64,000 nucleotides of DNA from Gagatemarchaeum sp035515635 (lineage in GTDB: Archaea > Thermoproteota > Nitrososphaeria > Nitrososphaerales > Gagatemarchaeaceae): the NCBI GenBank assembly GCA_035515635.1, contig DATJBB010000040.1:33991-97990 (forward strand), written 5' to 3'. The notes under the pieces were generated by a model, which saw only the letters and a program-made list of their open reading frames with translations, did no database searches and was not told the origin of the DNA. Positions 51,965 to 59,902 of the stretch are shown here, piece by piece. The first letter of the stretch is position 1; each line of letters opens with the position of its first letter. The position numbers and the translations under genes were made by a program.

Positions 51965-54933
51965 GTCTCGTAGCCGTGCCTCCTGAGCTCCTCGTCGAGG
52001 ATCCTCTCTATCCTCCTTCTGAGATCCCTGTCGTCGACCTCTTCGGTCGAGTCTCGCGGGAGATCCGAGGGCCCGGACGACGGCTCCTTCAAGATCGCTT
52101 CGATCGCCTCCTCCGGGGCAGACCTCCACGCCTCCGTGAGCCCCGGCGAGGGCTCCACGGCGAACTCTGCCTTCGAACCGGTCGACCGCGTTTCAGCCCT
52201 GGGAGCCGGAGATGTCTTCGCGCGGGCGGCCGCGCTCGGCGCGGGCGTGACGGCGGCGTCCAGTTCAGCGCGTCGGGGCACCCTCGCCGCCAGCGAAAGC
52301 GCCTTGGCGACCGCCTCCATCCCGAAGAAGGCGCTCCCTGCCCCCCGGCGCCCCTCGACGTGGAGGGAGAGGACGGCGTCCTCGACTTTTGCCTCGGGGC
52401 TGGCCGCACCGAGGGGAGGCCCAACCCGTCCTTGGGCTTGGACGGTCGGAAGCGATGGCTTGCCTTGGTAGGCGCGCCCGGAGGGCCCGACCGGAGCTGC
52501 TAGCCCCTCTTGTCCCGAGGGGGCGATCTCGGGGGTCGGGGGCGACCTTCCGCGCCCTATCTCTGCTGCCTCCGCGGCGAGAGACGACGCGCTTGCGGCC
52601 GAGCCTGCAAGGCGAGCCGCGAGCCTGAATCTGGACGCCACGACTGCCTGTAGCGCGGGCAGGTAGGCCGATTCAAGGGCGACCGGCTGAGGACCGGGTT
52701 CCCAGCCTCCAGGCTCTCGGGAGATGCTGAGCTGGTCGACCGTTCTGGCCAGGCTTGGCACCTCAGTCCTCGCGAAGGTCTGAGGGTCCGTCTCGCCCGA
52801 GGAGGCGACTGGAACGGGCCTGAGCGCGGCCACCCTCCTGCCCACGGGGTAGGTCGCCACCCTGGCGCCGACAAGCGAGGCCGCGGTCGAGAGGAGCAGG
52901 GAGCGGACGGACGAGGCCAGGCTCAGGGCTCCGAACTCCGCAGGAGGAAGCGCCTCGGCCTCCGGAGGGCTCCCGGGGCCCCTCGCGCCACCGGCGCGCG
53001 GCACCGCGACTTCAACCGAGGGTTCCGCTCTCGGCGGCCTAGAGGCAACACCGTCAGGGGAGGGAGGCCTGAAAGACGCTCCCGGGGAGGGGACGAGGCC
53101 CCGTACCGCGAGAGTGGCCGGGGCGGAAGAGCCGGAATGGGAGATCGCGGCGATCATCGTCCCCCCTAGACCTGCCGCCATGGCGACCGCCGCTAGCCAG
53201 CGCTCACCAAAGACCTGACCGCCTCCGGGTAGGGAGCCTTCGCGTGACTCTGAGCGAAGTTCCGCGACGAGAGGGGGCCCATCAGGCGAAGACGCGGCTG
53301 GCTCGAGCTCGTGGGAGTCGCCCGCCGGCGGGGCACCACCGGGCGCGACCTCACCGGCGGCAAAAGGCATCGAGGCGCCCAGGGGCCCTCCGGAGAACTC
53401 GCGCTCCTCGTCCGCGAGAGCGGAGCCGGTGGTCCCCAGGGCCGGGACGGGGGATCCGTCAGCCTTGGGCTCGCCGACGAGGCTCGACCCGTTGGGCTCC
53501 TTTCCCGGCAAGGGCGCGAACGAGGTGGGCGCCGAGACCGCGATGCCCAGCCGGGCGACCACGCTGCTAAGTGAGAAGGCGGTACCATCTGGGTAGGAAG
53601 AGGGCTGCGTCGCTGTCTGGACGGCCTCTCCCGAGGTCGGCGCATCGGCGGGCAGGGTCGCTTGTTCGGCGCGAAGGGGTAGCTGGGCGGAACCAGGCGG
53701 TGAGGCGAGCGACCTGACCTGGATGGAGAGCTTCGTCGCGCTCGCGAACGCGGGGCTGAAGAAGACGGAATTGAACCCGTTGGGAACCGCGTAGGTCCCT
53801 GCGCTGGGCTCGGCCCTAGACTCGACCGGGGAGGCCCCGGATTGACGGGATGGTCTGCCGGAGGAGGGCCCTCCGACCAGGGCGGGAAGGTCAGCCGGTC
53901 CGGCGTCCTCCCCGGTGAGGGGGACGCCGGTGGACGTTGAGGAGCCTCGGTCGTCTGAGGAAGAGAGCCCGTAGCGGAGAGGACCGGAGGTTTCCATCGT
54001 GGGGGGGAGGTTCGGTGTCGAAGGATAGGCCGTGCCGGGGGGGCTGTAGGTCCGTCGTGGAAGGGCGGGCGGACTCGCGCCGGGAGGTTGGACCGTCATG
54101 GTCGTGTCTGCGACCCCAGAAATCGATGGGTGCGCCAGAGAGGGCGAGGTAGGCCCTCGCACTTCGAGGGCGAACCCCGTTCGCTCGTTCGTGACCCTGG
54201 GGGGGAGCGGGGCGAAAGCCGTGCCCACCGCTTGAGACCCGAGCGTCGAGTCGGTCGCCGAACGCACCGTGCTGGCGAGGACGAATAGGAGAGAGGAGGC
54301 AGCCCTCGTGAAGGAAGCGGCCAGTCCGAGCTCTGTGGCCCCGGCGAATGACGTACCCTGGTCTGCGGGGAAGAACTCGGGTCTAGGTCCTTTGACTGCT
54401 TCCAGAGAGGTGGCGCTCGGCGAAGTCCTCGGCGCGGCAGGAGAGAAGGTCGTCCCGGTCACCACGCGGGCGACGGCGGAGTTGAGGGACGCCAAGGACT
54501 CGAAGGTCGACCTTTGGGCAGCGACCATCGAGTACATGGTCCTGGCGATGGAGAACGGTTGGCTGTCCATCTGCGCGACCGCGAGGCTCAGCGGGGCTAC
54601 CGCCTGCCACCCTGTTTCGGACTCCTCGGGCTCGACGGTCTGCCCGGGCGTCGTTACCGGGGCATCCAGATGGTTGGGGGCGCCGCCCCGCGACCGCACT
54701 CTCCTCCCCGGCCTCTTCCTAACGAGAGGGGCGCCGACGACCCTGACGATGACCTCCCTCTGGAGCTGGCTGGCGAGCGCCACGCCGGTCGATATCAGCC
54801 GGCGGAGGACGGTGGACCTCCTGCCGCCAGAGGAGACCGCCTGGGCGGCGATCCCTACGCCGATCAGGGCCCCGACGTACGAGGCGACTGCCTTCCTCAA
54901 GATGTCGTAGTCTATCTCGTCCTGCCTCGGCAA
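51961..54933 (-). CDS. Large Ala/Pro/Ser-rich protein in tape-measure position
   Basis: The 990-residue protein lies directly after the tail-chaperone pair, where tailed phages keep the tape measure. It starts with a short amphipathic part and a hydrophobic helix (VASYVGALIGVGIAAQAV, about 16-33). It contains several further hydrophobic islands (for example SLLFVLAS and LAAVAMAAGLGGTMIAAI), separated by long low-complexity Pro/Ser/Gly regions. The end is a charged helix (DLRRRIERILDEELRRHG). The composition is unlike helical tape measures. The TTG start follows the previous stop by one base. Confidence 0.6.
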   Translation of the reverse strand: MPRQDEIDYDILRKAVASYVGALIGVGIAAQAVSSGGRRSTVLRRLISTGVALASQLQREVIVRVVGAPLVRKRPGRRVRSRGGAPNHLDAPVTTPGQTVEPEESETGWQAVAPLSLAVAQMDSQPFSIARTMYSMVAAQRSTFESLASLNSAVARVVTGTTFSPAAPRTSPSATSLEAVKGPRPEFFPADQGTSFAGATELGLAASFTRAASSLLFVLASTVRSATDSTLGSQAVGTAFAPLPPRVTNERTGFALEVRGPTSPSLAHPSISGVADTTMTVQPPGASPPALPRRTYSPPGTAYPSTPNLPPTMETSGPLRYGLSSSDDRGSSTSTGVPLTGEDAGPADLPALVGGPSSGRPSRQSGASPVESRAEPSAGTYAVPNGFNSVFFSPAFASATKLSIQVRSLASPPGSAQLPLRAEQATLPADAPTSGEAVQTATQPSSYPDGTAFSLSSVVARLGIAVSAPTSFAPLPGKEPNGSSLVGEPKADGSPVPALGTTGSALADEEREFSGGPLGASMPFAAGEVAPGGAPPAGDSHELEPAASSPDGPPLVAELRSESREGSLPGGGQVFGERWLAAVAMAAGLGGTMIAAISHSGSSAPATLAVRGLVPSPGASFRPPSPDGVASRPPRAEPSVEVAVPRAGGARGPGSPPEAEALPPAEFGALSLASSVRSLLLSTAASLVGARVATYPVGRRVAALRPVPVASSGETDPQTFARTEVPSLARTVDQLSISREPGGWEPGPQPVALESAYLPALQAVVASRFRLAARLAGSAASASSLAAEAAEIGRGRSPPTPEIAPSGQEGLAAPVGPSGRAYQGKPSLPTVQAQGRVGPPLGAASPEAKVEDAVLSLHVEGRRGAGSAFFGMEAVAKALSLAARVPRRAELDAAVTPAPSAAARAKTSPAPRAETRSTGSKAEFAVEPSPGLTEAWRSAPEEAIEAILKEPSSGPSDLPRDSTEEVDDRDLRRRIERILDEELRRHGYET

Positions 54934-54934
54934 G

Positions 54935-55181
54935 TCAATTACCAGCTCCTGCTTCCGCGGTGTCGTCGCGGACGACTATCCTGGTCACGCCCTGCTCGGC
55001 GAGGTCGGCGACGGCGGCCGCCTCTGCCCTCGTCGCGAGAGCCGCCATGAGGAAGTTGATCTGCATCCTGGTGAGGTCGCGCGCTTCGGGCGCGAGCTTG
55101 TAGCCGAGGTCGAGGCAGAGTGTCGCCAGCTCCACCCCCTCGGGACTCCGGGAGAAGTCCTCTACTTCACGCCTTTTTTTT
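54935..55181 (-). CDS. Tail chaperone T extension, reached by -1 frameshift
   Basis: About 80 codons in the -1 frame relative to the chaperone ORF, continuous through the A9 run and ending at TGA 54935. The visible product is helical (LCLDLGYKLAPEARDL, then AALATRAEAAAVADL). A GTG at 55135 exists but would remove a part of the frame that is open and in line with the slippery site. As in phage G/GT and E/E' pairs, it is probably made only as a fusion. Confidence 0.6.
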
Positions 55182-55182
55182 T
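55143..55182 (-). promoter_or_regulatory. Programmed -1 frameshift site: A9 run plus hairpin
   Basis: On the minus strand a run of nine A (55182-55174) lies three codons before the chaperone TAG. Thirteen bases later GGACTTC (55160-55154) pairs with GGAGTCC (55149-55143) around a TCCC tetraloop, a seven-pair stem with one G-U. Slippery run, stop and hairpin match known -1 frameshift cassettes. Confidence 0.6.
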
Positions 55183-55530
55183 AGCTGTCTCCGCCGGCGC
55201 GACGCCGCTCAGCTCGAGTATCCTCATCCCTATGAACTCCGGGACCCCGAACTTCATGTCCTTCACACCGACCCCGTCGAGCTTGGGTTCGACCAGCCCT
55301 ATCTCGGTGGCCAGGCGGAGGGCCTCGAAGTTCTTGTCTATCTCTATCTTCCTGAGGTCGGGCGTCCCGTCGGGGTTGAGGGGGACCGGCCCGATTATCG
55401 AGAAGATCCTCGAGAGCTCCCCGTCCGTGAGGGGGCGGATCACCACGCTAGAGCCATACTCCTTGACGAAGACGGTCTCCCGCTTGCGTGAGCCCTCGAG
55501 AATGTCCTCCTTGGTGAGCTTTCGGTCCGT
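55162..55530 (-). CDS. Phage-type tail assembly chaperone
   Basis: About 122 residues. The start DRKLTKEDILEGSRKR, then ETVFVKEYGSSVVIRPLTDGEL, matches tail chaperones (LT..DIL, then a strand pair with V.IR.LT..E). GTG 55446 would remove 28 conserved residues. The frame has only ACG codons (55533, 55530) at the expected start. It lies between tube and tape-measure-position genes, and overlaps the -1 frame extension. In phages the pair coats the tape measure before tube polymerisation. Confidence 0.72.
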   Translation of the reverse strand, partial: TDRKLTKEDILEGSRKRETVFVKEYGSSVVIRPLTDGELSRIFSIIGPVPLNPDGTPDLRKIEIDKNFEALRLATEIGLVEPKLDGVGVKDMKFGVPEFIGMRILELSGVAPAETAKKKGVK

Positions 55531-55540
55531 CGTAGCCCGC

Positions 55541-55948
55541 CTACTCTTCGCGTATTCTTGTGGCTGTGAAGTTGTACGTCGTCATCCCTACGCCGGTCGC
55601 GTCCATCGCGAAGGTCTTGTCCTCCAATATGCACTCGTCGAAGGTGATCTTCTTGGTCGGGCTCGTGACCGACTGGGGCTGGAGCTGGACGACGATCTGG
55701 AAGAACTTGAGCGCCGGGATGGTCTCGTACATCTTCTTGTCGAGGGGACCGTAGTTTGACTTGATCTTCATCGAGCCTTGGACGAAGAGGGCGCCATAGT
55801 AGGCCCCCAGCCTCTCCTCGGTGCTGATGGCATGGATGTTCTGCCTGTTCCTCGAGATCTTGAAGTCGATCGACTGGATCCCTGGGACCGTCTGGCCGTC
55901 GATGGTTATCTGGCTGGCGTTCGCCGCTACTAGGGTGGACACTTCCAT
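55541..55948 (-). CDS. Tail tube protein
   Basis: The 135-residue protein matches contractile-tail tube proteins (gp19/XkdM class): ITIDGQTVPGIQSIDFKISRNRQN near the start, a YEGAL-like GAYYGALFVQGSM centre, and ITFDECILEDKTFAMDA with a final YNFTATRI strand. Hexamer rings of it form the inner needle. It starts ten bases after the sheath stop. Confidence 0.9.
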   Translation of the reverse strand: MEVSTLVAANASQITIDGQTVPGIQSIDFKISRNRQNIHAISTEERLGAYYGALFVQGSMKIKSNYGPLDKKMYETIPALKFFQIVVQLQPQSVTSPTKKITFDECILEDKTFAMDATGVGMTTYNFTATRIREE

Positions 55949-55957
55949 CTACCTCCT

Positions 55958-57310
55958 CTATGCCTCCACCGTCAGTGTGGCGTAGATGTAATCCATCGCC
56001 CTCACCGGCCTCACCGCGACGTCCGCCCTCACTATTCCCTGGGCGAAGTCCGTCTGGGAGGAGTAGACGTCAACCAGGAACGCCGGGCTCTTGCCGTCGA
56101 CGCTCGGGACGAGAGAGCCCTCCTTCTCCATCCCCGTGAGGAACCCTGCCAGGGCCTCCCTCAGCGCCGTCCTGCCCCTGTCGTTGTTGAGCGTCCCGAT
56201 GAAGTTGTCGGCGACATTCTTGACCCCGCGGACAGCGTGGTCTGCCACCCTCATCACGCTGATCTGCTCCTTGCTCGACGTGATCCCCTTGACCACTATG
56301 AGGCCGCGCCCCCTGACCGCGTCCACCGGGAGGATCCCGTTGGATATCAGCTTCATCTGCTCGGAGGGGGTGTACCTGTGCTCGATGTTGGCTATCCCGG
56401 TCAGCGCCTTGAAGGTGGGCGACTCCCAGTAGCTCAGCTTGCTTATCAGACCGGCAACCGCGCCGCCTATGCCGTAGGGGGCGGCGATTACGAACCTATC
56501 GCTGGCCAGGACATCGACCCGCTTCAGGATATCGTCGACCGGCTCGTTGGGCCCGACCGTCCCGAAGCCTATCCTGTTCTTGCAGTCGGTGCTCATGTTC
56601 TTGCAGTGCGCGTCCACCATGGCGTGGACCGCGGGGTCCCAGGAGTCGCAAGCATAGACTGCGTCGACCTCGGGCTCCATCTCCAGCATCTCGAGCGCCT
56701 TTTGATAGTCGTCCTTGGTCGGAGGCTGTGAGACGCCTCCCGAGAGGTTCACTTCGACGTCGACCGGGTTGTTCGCCGGGAAGTCCAGGTTGGCCTTTAG
56801 GTCCTCGGCCGCCACGAGCTTCGAGTTCTTGTTGAGGAAGTCGACGAGGGAAAGCTCGGTCCCCGGCTTCATCGTCAGGTTGTCGAAGGACTCTTGGTTC
56901 TTGTCGTTCGTTATCTCCACCCTGACCGTGTCCTCGGTCTGCCCGCGCATCACCACCACCTCGGTGTCGTTGCCGGCCTCGCCAGAGATCTTCGAGGTGA
57001 GCTTGACCGTCGCCCTCTTCCTCGCCCCGGAGAGAGTCGCCGTTGCCATCGTCCCGCCGGTCCCCTCGATTCTGGTCGCGTAGACCTGGAAGACGCCGTT
57101 GAGGAACGCCAACTTGGCGTCACGGACAAGGGAGCCAGACTCGCCTCCGAAGATCGACGCGAGCTCCCTGTAGCTGGTGACTCCGGTGGGCTTGAGGACG
57201 GGTCCGCCCTCCGCCGTTCCGATCATCCCGACGACGCCCGACGGGTAGAGTGCCTGCGGGACGATTTCCTTGACGACCTTAATTTCGACTCCGGGGATAA
57301 CCCTTGCCAT
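55958..57310 (-). CDS. Contractile tail sheath protein
   Basis: The 450-residue protein has the sheath N-terminus (PGVEIKVVKEIVPQALYPSGVVGMIGTAEGGP). It shows a variable middle (about 90-200), and the conserved C-terminal handshake domain with NIEHRYTPSEQMKLISNGILPV and RTALREALAGFLTGMEKEGSL. It contracts to drive the tube. ATG 57310 with a TATA-like box 28 bp upstream makes it the first gene of the cluster. Confidence 0.94.
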   Translation of the reverse strand: MARVIPGVEIKVVKEIVPQALYPSGVVGMIGTAEGGPVLKPTGVTSYRELASIFGGESGSLVRDAKLAFLNGVFQVYATRIEGTGGTMATATLSGARKRATVKLTSKISGEAGNDTEVVVMRGQTEDTVRVEITNDKNQESFDNLTMKPGTELSLVDFLNKNSKLVAAEDLKANLDFPANNPVDVEVNLSGGVSQPPTKDDYQKALEMLEMEPEVDAVYACDSWDPAVHAMVDAHCKNMSTDCKNRIGFGTVGPNEPVDDILKRVDVLASDRFVIAAPYGIGGAVAGLISKLSYWESPTFKALTGIANIEHRYTPSEQMKLISNGILPVDAVRGRGLIVVKGITSSKEQISVMRVADHAVRGVKNVADNFIGTLNNDRGRTALREALAGFLTGMEKEGSLVPSVDGKSPAFLVDVYSSQTDFAQGIVRADVAVRPVRAMDYIYATLTVEA

Positions 57311-57333
57311 GCCTCTCTCATATCGCGAGTACG

Positions 57334-57342
57334 TTATTTAAT
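57334..57342 (-). promoter_or_regulatory. TATA box of sheath gene, main promoter of injection cluster (P1)
   Basis: ATTAAATAA on the minus strand, centred about 28 bp before ATG 57310. No other signal separates the sheath from the cysteine-synthase gene, so this 107-bp gap carries two divergent promoters. Confidence 0.6.
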
Positions 57343-57464
57343 GGTATCCGGGTTGACTCTTTGTTTAGAAAACTAGACGGGCCGTTCGGCTCCGCTGATT
57401 TGATCTGGCAAATCACTTGCCTTATATGATGCCGGGGAGCGCGACGCGAAAAGAGCTGCCGGGA

Positions 57465-59015
57465 TTGGCCGTCGACACCGAGCTCCTCAACGCCTTCGAG
57501 GAGAAGATTGTCAGCAAGATGCCCCATGTCGAGTCGGGCCGCGTCGCAGGCCCGACTCCGCTGGTCGACCTGACGCAGAGCCTCAAGGACTGCGCCAGGG
57601 AGGAGTACGGGCTCGACCTCACGGGCAAGGCGTTCGAAGCCTACGGCAAGGTTGAGGCGCAGCTGCCAGGCGGTTCGGTCAAGAGCAGGGCGGCGGTCCA
57701 GATAGTCCGCGCGGCCATCGAGTCAGGCAGGCTGAGGAGGGGGATGACAGTCTTCGAGGCGACGTCGGGGAACTTCGGGATCGCGCTCGGGCTCCTGGGC
57801 GGGCTCGGGCTAAGGGTGGTAGTGCTGGTCTCGAGGAAGCTCCAGACCGGGGTCCTCGACGAGCTCGACCGGAGCAACGTCAAGACCGTCGACCTCGATG
57901 TCGACGTCTGCCCCGCGCCCGGGATGCAGATGGACCCCAACATGCTCCTGGCGAAGGTAGTTGCCACCAACATGAGGGAGAGGTTCGCAGAGATAGGGCT
58001 GGACACCAAGGTCTTCGACGCTACGCGCTCGAGCGTTGAAGAGCACCTCGCGAGGCAGGACGTCATCAACCTGGCGAAGGCACTCGCCAGCGCCTACGAT
58101 GGGTTCTGCACGGAGCAGTACGACAACGAGAGGAACGTCGAGGCGCACGCGACCGTGACCGGGCCCGAGATAGACCAGCAGCTCAAGGACATCGGGCGCT
58201 CGCTCGAAGCGGCGAGGATAGTCTGCACGTTCGGGACGGGAGGGACCTCGGGAGGGCTGAGCAGGTACGTGCAGGGCAAGTACGGGGAGAAGGGCGTCTA
58301 CGTGGTCTTCCCCCCCGAAGGGAAGGACGTGGCCGGGATCCGGACGAAGAGCAAGGCGGCGGGCTTGAGGTTCTACGAGCCCGCAAGGTACGCGGCGGAG
58401 TACGAGGTGGACTTTGAGCAGGCCAAGCGCCTCTTCGGGTTCATGGTCAGGAGGGGAATCGACATCGGCGAGAGCAGCGCGCTGGCCCTCTACGCGGTGC
58501 TCCAGATGGTCAACTTCGGGATGGACGGGAGGTTCGTTGTGGTCCTCGCGGACGGGTCGAGCAAGTACAGGCAGATAGTGGCCAAGGAGCTTGAGAAGGA
58601 GGAGAAAGAGGAGGGGCTCGAGGTCACCGTCGAGAGCGCGCGGTCCAAGCCCGGCAAGTTCGACGCGGTGGTCTGGACGCACATGGGATACGTCCCCAGC
58701 GAAGAGGGCCTGAAGCTGATCGCCACGTCGCTCGGAAGGCCCGAGTCCTCGGTCAAGGTCGCGGCCGCGGGCGACGTTGTGAAGCTGATCACCGGCGGCC
58801 AGGTCTCTCCTGCGCTCGCCTCGATGTTGGGCGGGAACGGGGGAGGAGGATCGGGACGGTTCCTCCTGGTCTGCATGTCGGGGATGACGTCCCTCAGGGC
58901 GGCTCAGGCGCTCGAGGCGAAGGGAATCAGGAGCCAGAGCCTCACCGGCGGAATAACGAGGCTGGCGCAGTCCAGCCACAAGCCGCTTCCGGCGCTCATC
59001 CAGCAGGCCAGATAG
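57465..59015 (+). CDS. Cysteine-synthase-family PLP enzyme with C-terminal rhodanese-like domain
   Basis: The 516-residue protein has a fold-type II PLP domain at 1-330: the PLP lysine in LPGGSVKSRAAVQ, EATSGNFGIALGL and FGTGGTSGGLSRY. A central insert follows, and then a C-terminal rhodanese-like domain (about 385-510) ending in VCMSGMTSLRAAQALEAKGI and LTGGITRL. That CxxG loop is where rhodaneses carry persulfide. The pairing suggests making or using sulfide on the same enzyme. TTG 57465 is preferred over TTG 57417 because a TATA-like CTTATATGA lies in between. Confidence 0.8.
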   Translation: MAVDTELLNAFEEKIVSKMPHVESGRVAGPTPLVDLTQSLKDCAREEYGLDLTGKAFEAYGKVEAQLPGGSVKSRAAVQIVRAAIESGRLRRGMTVFEATSGNFGIALGLLGGLGLRVVVLVSRKLQTGVLDELDRSNVKTVDLDVDVCPAPGMQMDPNMLLAKVVATNMRERFAEIGLDTKVFDATRSSVEEHLARQDVINLAKALASAYDGFCTEQYDNERNVEAHATVTGPEIDQQLKDIGRSLEAARIVCTFGTGGTSGGLSRYVQGKYGEKGVYVVFPPEGKDVAGIRTKSKAAGLRFYEPARYAAEYEVDFEQAKRLFGFMVRRGIDIGESSALALYAVLQMVNFGMDGRFVVVLADGSSKYRQIVAKELEKEEKEEGLEVTVESARSKPGKFDAVVWTHMGYVPSEEGLKLIATSLGRPESSVKVAAAGDVVKLITGGQVSPALASMLGGNGGGGSGRFLLVCMSGMTSLRAAQALEAKGIRSQSLTGGITRLAQSSHKPLPALIQQAR

Positions 59016-59022
59016 GCTCCGC

Positions 59023-59295
59023 TCAGGGGAAGTAGGTCGAGAAAAGGTACTCGCCGGCCCCGAAGAGCACAACGAAGAAGAGCACCCCCGTGGTGATCGC
59101 GAACCTTGCAGCGGCTACGTCCCTCCTCCTCAGGAGGAAGTAGATCACGATCCCGCTCCCGAGCGAGATGAAGCTGAACAGCCCCGCGACGGCGTAGCTC
59201 AGCTGGGAGACGCCCTGGTCGGCGAACGACGCCATCTGCGCCACGGCGAGTATCATCACTGTGAGCGGGACGTATTCGAGCTTCAGGAACCGCAT
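59023..59295 (-). CDS. Small three-helix membrane protein
   Basis: The 90-residue protein has three hydrophobic helices with a RRR loop. It begins four bases after the metalloregulator stop, so it is probably in the same transcript. No family recognised; a role in metal homeostasis would be by position only. Confidence 0.6.
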   Translation of the reverse strand: MRFLKLEYVPLTVMILAVAQMASFADQGVSQLSYAVAGLFSFISLGSGIVIYFLLRRRDVAAARFAITTGVLFFVVLFGAGEYLFSTYFP

Positions 59296-59299
59296 GGCG

Positions 59300-59734
59300 T
59301 CAGCCCTCGACGTAGTCGCGGATGGCCCTTAGCTGAGAAGGGTTGTTCCTCAGGTACTCGACGAGGCGCTCTATCTTCCTGAAGGTGACCGGCTGGATAT
59401 GGTGCTCTATCCCCTCCGTGTCCTGGTATGCGACCTTCTCTCCCACCCCCAGCATCCCCAGGAACTCGGCGATCACGCGGTGCCTGGAGACCACTGACCT
59501 GGCGAGGGCCTCGCCCGACTCTGTCAGGCGCATCCCCCTGTAGGGCTCGTGAATGACGTACCCCTTCTTGGCGAGCTTCTGGACCATGCTGGTGACCGTC
59601 GGTGGCTTCACCTGAAGGCGGTCGGAGATGTCGACGGTGTTGGCGTACCCCTTCTCCTCGAAGAGGTGGTAGATGGCCTCGAGGTAGTCCTCGAGCCTTG
59701 GCGTCGCGCCCTCCGCTGGGACTGTCCTGGCCAA
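59300..59734 (-). CDS. DtxR/MntR-family metal-dependent regulator
   Basis: The 144-residue protein has the family winged HTH (EDYLEAIYHLFEEKGYANTVDISDRLQVKPPTVTSMVQ in part, with RLQVKPPTVTSMVQKL as the recognition helix). A metal-binding dimer region follows (SRHRVIAEFLGMLG, EGIEHHIQP with GIEHHI). The H-E-H pattern fits Mn or Fe sensing. TTG 59734 is chosen since a TATA-like TTTTATCG at 59761-59768 is about 29 bp upstream; ATG 59785 lies before the box. It faces the NRAMP gene. Confidence 0.88.
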   Translation of the reverse strand: MARTVPAEGATPRLEDYLEAIYHLFEEKGYANTVDISDRLQVKPPTVTSMVQKLAKKGYVIHEPYRGMRLTESGEALARSVVSRHRVIAEFLGMLGVGEKVAYQDTEGIEHHIQPVTFRKIERLVEYLRNNPSQLRAIRDYVEG

Positions 59735-59851
59735 TGCAAGCTTGAGCCGGGCGGTCGCGATAAAAGGCTTGGGAGGCCCCGGCAATCGGCGGGGCTGTCA
59801 TGAACCGGGCGTCCTAGACCCGCTGGTGAGAATTCGAGTAATCAAAAAATA

Positions 59852-59865
59852 TTAGACGCGTCTAA
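59852..59865. promoter_or_regulatory. Perfect palindrome, probable DtxR-type operator
   Basis: TTAGACGCGTCTAA is a perfect 14-bp inverted repeat that directly abuts the TATA-like TTTATATAC (59866-59875) of the NRAMP gene, over the expected BRE. A repressor bound here would block TBP/TFB. DtxR-family sites are AT-flanked inverted repeats near this length. Confidence 0.6.
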
Positions 59866-59875
59866 GTTTATATAC
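59866..59875 (+). promoter_or_regulatory. TATA box of NRAMP gene
   Basis: GTTTATATAC, centred about 32 bp before ATG 59903 and adjacent to the palindrome. Confidence 0.6.
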
Positions 59876-59902
59876 TGAGTGATCCCAATATGAATCTCAG
59901 TC

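Noticed and set aside
54935..55135. Separate 66-residue gene starting at GTG 55135
   Set aside because: The frame is open upstream through the slippery run and continues helical protein; a frameshift extension explains it better.
55174..55182. The A9 run as a simple base-count error
   Set aside because: Considered seriously, but the frame before it is a complete chaperone with its own stop, and a hairpin follows at a suitable distance, so a real frameshift site is the better reading; it remains checkable by re-sequencing.
36827..57310. Provirus
   Set aside because: No capsid, portal, terminase, integrase, replication or lysis gene and no attachment-like repeats were seen at either end.
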